Source: Chitinophagales bacterium (lineage in GTDB: Bacteria > Bacteroidota > Bacteroidia > Chitinophagales > LD1). From it: a stretch of DNA of 32,918 nt. The position numbers and the translations under genes were made by a program. Positions 20,601 through 29,600 of the stretch are shown here, in pieces; the stretch's first letter is position 1; the number at the start of each line of letters is the position of its first letter. The stretch covers positions 1 to 32,918 of the forward strand of contig JANWXI010000025.1 of the NCBI GenBank assembly GCA_025057415.1, in the 5' to 3' direction. The notes under the pieces were generated by a model that ran no database searches, was not told the DNA's origin, and was given only the letters and a program-made list of their open reading frames with translations.

Positions 20601-23600
20601 TCGGATTAGCAGCAGAAATGTTGCTTACACCAACTGTGGGTGACCACTGATAAGTGTATCCAGAGCCGCTACCACCTGAAGCCGTGGGAGATCCGCCAAG
20701 TTGGGCAGGCGACCCAGCACAAACGGTAGTATCGTTGCCTGCGTCCACAAACACAGCCGGATAAACGGTAACCGTAGTTGAATCAACCGCTGTACAACCA
20801 AGTTGGTCTGTAACGGTGAGTACATAAGTGGTAGTAGTTGATGGGAATGCAACAGGATTGGCAGGGTTGGTCAGATTGAGGTCGGTAGTGGGTGACCATG
20901 AATAAATATATGGAGCGTTACCTCCCTGAGCGGTCGGGAAGCCACCCAGTATTACAGTGGCGCCACTGCCCAAACATATCTGACCACCAGTGCCGGCCTC
21001 TGCACTGAGTGTAGCAGGCACAATCGTTACTAAAGCGGCATCGGTTGCCGAGCATCCTGCCGCATCAGTTACCGTAACGGTGTAAGTAGTGGTAGCAGGT
21101 ACAGCACATGCTACAGGGTTTGGCGCAGTAGTGTTGTTCAAAGCAGTTGATGGGCTCCATGCATACGTTAGTTGACCCGTACCTCCTGATCCGGTGGGAG
21201 AACCGCCCAGGTTGAAGCAACTAGCTGAACAGTTCACACCGGTGTGATCCGGACCGGCATCGGCAACCACTCTCGGCCTTACTACAACGGTAGCAAAAAT
21301 GGTTGAAGCGGCACATCCGTTGTAGTTGCCGTTAATCGTATAAGTAACTGTTTGATTGGTAGTGCTGTTGTTGAACGGGCTATCATTGATTACCGAAGTA
21401 TTTCCGCTGTTGCCTGAACTGCTTGTCCAGGTTATGTTGGTTCCCGGTACAGTAGAACTTACATTAATCGTAATGGGTGTGCCGCTGCAGACGGTCTGCG
21501 TACTCGGGTTGGCTGTAAGTACTGGTCTTGGCCTTAATGTTACATTCACATTCAAAGGTGTGCCTGTGCAGCCGTTTGCTGTTGGCGTAATGGTGTATGT
21601 AACCGTAATATCTGTTGTACCATTGTTGACAGGATTATCGCTGATGGGCGATCCGGTGCCGCTTGAACCGTTGCTACCACTCCAACTGTAGGTAGTGCCC
21701 GGTAAATTTGAAATCAGGTTAATCAGTACATTATCACCGGAGCAGAACGATACACCGTTCACAGAGGCGGTAACAAATGGACGGGGTCTGACGGTTACCG
21801 GTATGTTGATGGTCGTACTGGCACATCCACCGGGGCCCACTCCGGTTACCGCGTAAGTAACCGTGATATTGGAAGGCGTATTGTTGACTAAGGTGGTATG
21901 GATGTTACCGGTACCGTTCGTGCCATTAGAAGCAGACCATGTAAAGGTGGTTCCCGGGATGTTAGAAGTGAATGTGATATTTACACTGTCATTACTACAT
22001 ATCGTAAGTGAAGATACAGAAGGTGTGATGGTAGGATTACCGTAAACATTTATGACTGCCATTGCTGTATCGCAGAGTGAGGGCGAGCCATTATCGCAAA
22101 CGCGATAGATAAGCGTATCGCTGCCGTTAAAACCAATGGTAGGCGTGTATAGATATATTCCCAGCGAACCGGCAGTAAGCGTACCGTTAGAAACATTTTT
22201 AATGATAGTTACCGAACTCAAAGCATTGCCGTTAGGATCATAATCATTTTGCAAAACATTAAGTTGAACACTGGTGTTGCTGCAGATAATTTCAAACTCA
22301 TCAGCCGCTACAGGAGGATCGTTCACTTTGGCTGTAGAGTCGGTAGAAACAAAGATTACGATAAAGGCGTTGTCGCAGAGCGGTTTAGGCAGTTTAGTAG
22401 CCGCGGGGTCACATATAGTATAGCGAATGGTGTCATAGCCAAAGAAGCCGGTGTTAGGCGCATAATTGATAGTACCGTTCGGGTTGATGAGAAATGAGCC
22501 GTTTGCCGGAGCGCCGGTAACAGTAACTTGCAGCGGGTCGCCATCCGGGTCATAGTCATTCGCCAACTGATTGATTACAATAGGCGTGTTCTGCGGAGTG
22601 GTAACGTAATCGTTGCTGGCTACCGGTGCGTGGTTCACCAACGTATCGCCACCGGGCAATACGGTTACAATAATTACAGCCGTGTCGCAAAGTACGTTTA
22701 CAGGGAACGGACTCAAATCGCATACGCTGTACGGGATAGTTAGTGTGCCCGTAAAGCCGGGGTTCGGGTACACATTGATAGAACCATTACCAGATATAGT
22801 GAAAGTACCGCCGCCAGGTATAACGCCAAAGTATGTGTAGGTGAGCGGGTTACCTTCCGGATCACCGGTGGCGGCAGCTACATTTACCCCAATAGGTTGG
22901 TTTTCAAAAGTAACTACCTGTATGGTGTCAGCAAAAGGCGGATCATTTACAGGAGTTACGTTGATGGTAACATAAGAGGTATCGCAAAGCACGGGATTGC
23001 CGTTATCGCAGATTACAATACACAGTTGGTCAGGTCCGTTGTAGTTTATACCCGGAGTATAAGTAAAGCACAATACATCCGTAGCTTGGTTGATGGTTAA
23101 ACCACTCACGGTGCCCCATTGTGGCGGGCAAAGCAGGGTGCTGGTGTGGGTGTTGGCGCTGCCATCATTATCCGTGAAGGGGATGCACACTGTTACAGGT
23201 ACATCTTCCGGTGTAGTAACGGTGGTGTCGCGAATAACAGGTTGATCGTTTTGTGGCACCACATTGATGGTAACACAGGCCGTATCGAACAAGAACGGTG
23301 CCGGTGTGCCACTGTCGGTAATGCGGTAGCAGAATACATCGGTGCCACTGAAGTTCGGATTCGGTACATAAGTGAACGAACCGTTCGGATTGAGTGTGAG
23401 GGTGCCGTTGCTCGGGCCGCTTACTACACCGGCAACAGATACAGTTGTGCCGTCAGCAGGGTCGCTGTCGTTTGCCAAAACACCCGGCGCAGGGATGGTG
23501 AGTGGTGTATCCTCATTAGTTGTGTAGCTGTCATCATTAGCTACCGGCTGGTCGTTTACAGGTGTAACGTTGATATTGATGATGGCATTGTCACATTGGA

Positions 23601-26600
23601 AAGGAACACCGTTGTCACATATCGTCAAGCAAATCGCATCAGAGCCGTTGAAATTAGGATTCGGTGTATAAGTGAGGCACACTGTATGCGGATTAGTGCC
23701 GTTGTTTACTATCGGACCAAAGGTGATTGTGCCATTATCGGGTGCGTCACATATTGTTACCGTGTGGATTTGCGTTGCGCTTTCCACGTCAATAATCGGT
23801 AAACATACGGTAATCGGGTTGTCTTCGGGTGTAGTAATCGTAGTGTCGTTCACTACGGGCGGATCGTTTACGCTAATTACATTGATGGTAACGCAAGCTG
23901 TGTCAAAGAGGAACGGCGCCGGGGTGCCCGCATCGGTAATCCGATAGCAGAATACATCTGTGCCATTGAAGTTCGGATTCGGTACGTAAGTGAAGGAGCC
24001 GTTCGGGTTGAGCGTAAGTGTACCGTTGCTCGGACCGCTTACTACTCCTACTACCGTTACCGGTGTGCCATCCGCTGCATCGTTGTCATTCGTCAATACG
24101 CCCGGAGCAGGGATGTTAAGCGGTGTATCTTCATTGGTAGTGTAAGCATCGTCATTAGCAATCGGTGGATCGTTAACCGGTGTAACGTTTATTTTCACCT
24201 TCGTGGTGTCGCAACGGGTAGGTGTGCCGTTATCGCATATTACTATACACAAGCTATCGCTGCCGTTGAAGTTCGGATTAGGGGTGTAAGTGAAGCACAA
24301 CTGGTCGAATATGTTATTCACCGTCAATCCGCTGATGGTGCCATTTACCGGGCTGCACAATAATGTAGCGGCATGCAGATCGCTGGGGTCGTTATCGGTG
24401 AAAGGAATACATACGTTGATAGGTACATCCTCCGGTGTGGTAACCGTAGTATCGCCAATTACAGGAGGATCGTTCTGCGGCACAACGGTGATAGTAACGC
24501 ATGCCGTGTCAAACAGGAATGGCGCCGGTGTACCCGCATCGGTTATCCGGTAGCAGAATACATCCGTGCCATTGAAGTTTGGATTCGGTACATAAGTGAA
24601 AGAACCGTTCGGGTTGAGCGTAAGCGTGCCGTTGCTCGGACCGCTTACTACACCTACTACTGATACTGCTGTACCATCGGCAGGGTCGCTGTCGTTGGCC
24701 AATACACCCGGAGCCGGAATGTTTAGTGGCGTATCTTCATTGGTAGTGTATGCATCGTCATTAGCTATCGGCTTATCATTCACCGGTGTAACTGTAATCT
24801 TAATCTTAGTAGTGTCGCAACGGTTAGGAGTACCATTGTCGCAAACTACTAAACAGATAGAGTCAAGGCCGTTATAGTTCGGGTTGGGGTTGTAAGTAAC
24901 ACAAACCTGGTTGGTAGGCAATGATACAATAGAAGTAGTATAGGTACCGTTATTCGGACCACACACTGCTCCGGCCACATAGTACGACTGACCTGGGTCC
25001 ACATCCGTAATCGGCAAGCAGGTAGTGATAGGACAATCTTCGCAAGTGGTGATAGACGTATCCGGTACAACAGGCGGGTCGTTTACCGGTGTTACCGTAA
25101 TGAATACAAATGCCGTATCGCACTTCACTGGTGAACCGTTGTCGCATATTCTATATACAAAAGTATCTAAGCCGTTAAAGTTAGGATTGGGGGTGTATGT
25201 AAACGAGCCGTTGCTGTTTAAAGTAAGTGTGCCGTTGCTGGGTCCGGTAATTTGGGGTGTGGAAACTGTGATGATGCCGCCATCCGGATCAAAGTCGTTA
25301 GCCATAACACCGGGGGCAGAGATTGTCAGTACTCCGTCTTCGGGTACGGTATAGTTGTCATTATTCGCTACCGGAGGTACGTTCACACAACGATAGTCGA
25401 GCACGGCCGTAGCAGTATCACACAATACCGGAGATCCACCATCGCAAACCACATAAATAAATGAGTCAATACCATTAAACAGAGGGGATGGTGGTGTATA
25501 GGTAAATGCGCCAGTGCCGGAAATAGACAGGGTTCCGGAGAATGGTCCGGAGATGGTGCCGAAGAAGCTGAGCAGAGGTCCGTCAATGTCTATGTCATTA
25601 GCCAATACATTACCTGTGATGTTAGAGCCGGTACAATTAGTATAGTAATCATCGTTAGCCACCGGCTTGTCATTCACCGGAGTAACATTGATAGTTACAA
25701 TAGCAGTGTCACAGCGAGCGGGAGAACCATTATCGCATATCACTAAACATACTTGGTCTGTGCCGTTGAAGTTCGGATTGGGGGTGTAGGTGAAGCAAAC
25801 TGTGTGGGGGTTAGTGCCGTTATTTACACCCAAAGTACCTCCCAGTGTGCCATTGGCAGGCCCACCACACTGGGTTACGCTATGCAACTGTGTAGCTGAC
25901 TCGGGGTCTGTGATGGGCAAACATACGGTAATAGGAACATCTTCCGGTGTAGTAACGGTGCTATCACGAACTACCGGTGGGTCGTTTGTACAGTTCACCG
26001 TAATATAAGCTGTGGCATTAGCACACAAACTCGGTAGCGGAGTACCGGCATCACACACCGTATATACAAAGGAATCTTGTCCGCAGAAATTAGCATTGGG
26101 AGTATATGTAAACGAGCCGTTACCGTTCAATACTAAAGTGCCATGTGAAGGCGCTACAAACGGAGTAGTGTTCACCGTAAGTGAAGTTACCGGATTGCCA
26201 TCCGCAGCATCGTTGTCGTTGTTGCGCACTCCGGTGCTAACGGTTGTTACTAACGGTACATCTTCATTGGTCGTGTAATTGTCGTTTACTGCTACGGGCG
26301 GGTCGTTTACAGGCGTTATGTTGATGGTTATACGAGCCGTATCGCAACGTACCGGGCTTCCGTTGTCGCATACTACCACACAAACCTGGCCTGAGCCGTT
26401 AAAGTTAGGGTTGGGAGTATATGTTAAACAAACAGTGTGGGGAATGGGGCCGTTATTGACACTTAATCCACTCACAGTACCATTGGTAACTCCACACAAT
26501 GTAGCATTGTGCAACTGAGTTGCCGACTCCGGATCAGCTATTGGTAAGCATACGTTGATTGGAATATCTTCGGGTGTAGTTACCGTAGAGTCGTTCACCA

Positions 26601-29600
26601 CCGGTGGGTCGTTAATGGGCACTACGTTTATAGTAACACAAGCGGTATCGCAGGCGGCAGGCACCTCGGTATCGCAAACACGATAACAGAACACATCTGT
26701 ACCGTTAAAGTTAGGGTTAGGTGTGTAAGTAAAAGAGCCGTTCGGGTTGAGGGTAAGCGTACCGTTAGACGGACCACTTACCGGTGAAGTGGAGACAGTC
26801 AGGGGTTGTTGAGGATTAGCCGGGTCAAAATCGTTAGCCAGCACTCCGGGGGCAGATACGGTGAGTGGTACGTCTTCGTTGGTAGTGTAGGTATCGTCAT
26901 TAGCAACAGGAGGACAAGAATTTACCACCGCATTCACGGTAGCAGTGTTGGTACTGGAACATCCGCTCACAGTAACCGTAAGTGAGTAAACTCCGCTCAT
27001 GCTTGGTGTAGCGTTTGGACGCACCGGATTTTGTGCAGATGAGGTGAACCCGCCCGGTCCGGACCATGAGTATGTAGCACCTGATACCGTTGAAGCGAAT
27101 AATTTTAAGGTATCTCCCCAACAACGCGGGCTGTTTGATGTGGGAGTAGGAGCGGTAGGGGTTTGATTAACAGTAAGGAAAACAGGAGCTGACGATTGCG
27201 AAACACATCCGGTGACGGTTTGTGTTACAGTATAGTTACCTTGGTTGCTGAGCTGAACATTGTTTAACACGACAGGATTTCCGGTAGCGCTGAACCCCGG
27301 ACCAGACCAGTTAAATACTGAGCTTGGAGCGCCGGATGCTGTGAATGTTACGTTTTGTCCCGTACAGGCCGGGTTTGGATTAACACTGGTAATGATGGGT
27401 GGAGCCGGAGTAACATTAACGGTTACGGTTACCTGAGCAGTGTCAGAACTGCAACCATTGAGTGTTTGATACAAATAGTACGTTCCGGCATTTACAAGTT
27501 GCACATTAGTAATGGTAGGGTTCTGCAATGTGGAACTAAATGAGTTAGGGCCAAACCAGTTCCAGGTAGCAGAGCCGTTACCAGTACCTGTAAGATTGAG
27601 TGTTTGTCCGGTACATACAGGATTGGGGAAAGCGGATGCAGTAGGTGGGGCGGGTTTCGGTAATACAACCACTGAAGTGGAAGCAGTAGCAGTACATCCG
27701 TTTCCGTCGGTAACGGTCAAAGAGTAAGTTCCGGCAAACGCACTAGTGGCATTTGGACGGGAAGGATTTTGTAAAGAAGAAGAGAAAGAAGAAGGTCCGC
27801 TCCAGTTGTAAGTGTAAGTTCCTGTACCTCCGCTGGGTGTAGCGGTAAGGTTGATAGTCCTGGTTTCGCAAACCGGGGAGTTACTTGATACTGTAACAGA
27901 TGGTGATGGGTTAACTGTTACGGATGTGGAAGCGGTAGCGGTACATCCGTTGTTATCTGTTACGGTTACCGAATATGTACCGGAGTGTGCGGTAGTAGCC
28001 GATGGCCTTGTCGGATTTTGAAGCGTAGAGCTGAATGATGCCGGGCCGGACCAAGCAAACGAATATGGAGTAGCGCCACCTGACGGAGAGGATGTGAGGT
28101 TAATGGTTGCCCCCGAACATACCGGTGAATTGCTACCGGCAGTAACAGATGGATTTGTGTTAACCACTACATTGGTGGAAGCGGAGCCGGTACACCCGTT
28201 CACATCGGTAATCGTCACGGAGTACGTGCCGGCATGGGATGTTTGAATATTGGGGCGTGTAGGGTTTTGACCCGTGGCTGAGTAAGAAGCAGGTCCTGAC
28301 CATGTATAAGTAAAGGGTGAATTACCACCCGTAGGTGTTGCGTTTAGATTGAGAGTTGCGCCAACACAAACCGGTGAATTACTGCTTGCAGTAACCGCAA
28401 CACCTGTGTTAACTACAACATTAGTAGAAGCTGTGGCAGAGCAACCGTTAAAATCAGTTACCGTAACGCTGTAAGTGCCTGCAAAAGCAGCAACTACGTT
28501 GGGGCGAGAAGGGTTTTGCGCAGAGCTACTGAAGGAAGCAGGCCCAGTCCAGGAATATGTGAAAGGCGATGTACCTCCGCTAGGTGTAGCGGTTAGATTA
28601 AGAGTCCCACCCACACACACGGGAGAATTACTGCCTGCTGTTACGGTTACGGCAGGATTTACAACGATACTTGTAGTTTGCGCGGAGGCAGAGCAACCAA
28701 AGTTGTTCGTAACGGTTACTGAGTAAACACCGGAGTGACTGGGTTGTGCGTTCGGACGGGTAGGATTTTGGTCTGTTGAAGTGAAACCGGCTGGACCCGA
28801 CCAAGAATAAGTAAATGAAGTGCCGCCGCTGGCAGTTGAGTTGAGCTGAATAGTAGTGCCGGCACAATACGCTGCACTGCTGCTGCTTGCGGTTACAGTA
28901 GGCGATTGGTTTACAGTGATGCTTTGAGTAGAGGCGCTTGCTGTACATCCGTTAGCATCGGTTACGGTTACACTGTAAACGCCCGAGTGGTTCGTTTGCG
29001 CATTGGGGCGTGTGGGATTTTGAGTAGATGCCGTAAACGAAGCGGGTCCTGTCCAAGAGTAACTAATGGGTGTGGTTCCACCGGCAGGTGTACTACTGAG
29101 TTGAATAGTTTGCCCTGTACAGTATGTGTTGCTGCTACTGCTTGCCGTAACTGTAGGCGTGGGGTTTACAGTTACGTTAATAGTGGCGGGATTAGAGGTG
29201 CAACCTGCCACAGTTTGAGTAACACTGTAAGTACCACCATGAGCGGTAGTAGTAATATTTCGGGTAACAGGCGCACCGGAAGCAGTAAAGCCGGCAGGAC
29301 CGGTCCACGACAAATTGGTGCCGGAAGCATTGAGCGTCAAAACACCGCCAACGCATATCGGGTTGGGTGAAGCCGTAACGTTAGTGGGTGGGGGCGGTGT
29401 AGCTGGGTCTGAAAGGTTAAACGGACCAGCAAGCGTGTTGGAGTTACACCCTCCGATGCTTACGAATATGCTAGAGTAAGTACCGGCATTAAGCCCACTG
29501 ATAACTATCTGCCCGATAGAATTGGATGTTAAGTTGAAAGGGCCTTGAGGAGTACCGTTACGGGAATAGCTTACAGCGTAGTTGGTATTTGCAGCCAGCC

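Noticed and set aside
23119-23802. A 227-codon open frame on the + strand inside the giant gene
   Set aside because: It is antisense to tandem-95 repeats. Its length follows from the repeated, stop-poor composition of the opposite strand, and the product is low-information with no start signal or recognisable domain. Other + frames between 11605 and 31836 are rejected for the same reason.
15412-26913. CRISPR-like or tandem DNA repeat array
   Set aside because: The periodicity of about 250-300 bases reflects protein domains in one open frame. There are no short identical repeats with unique spacers.
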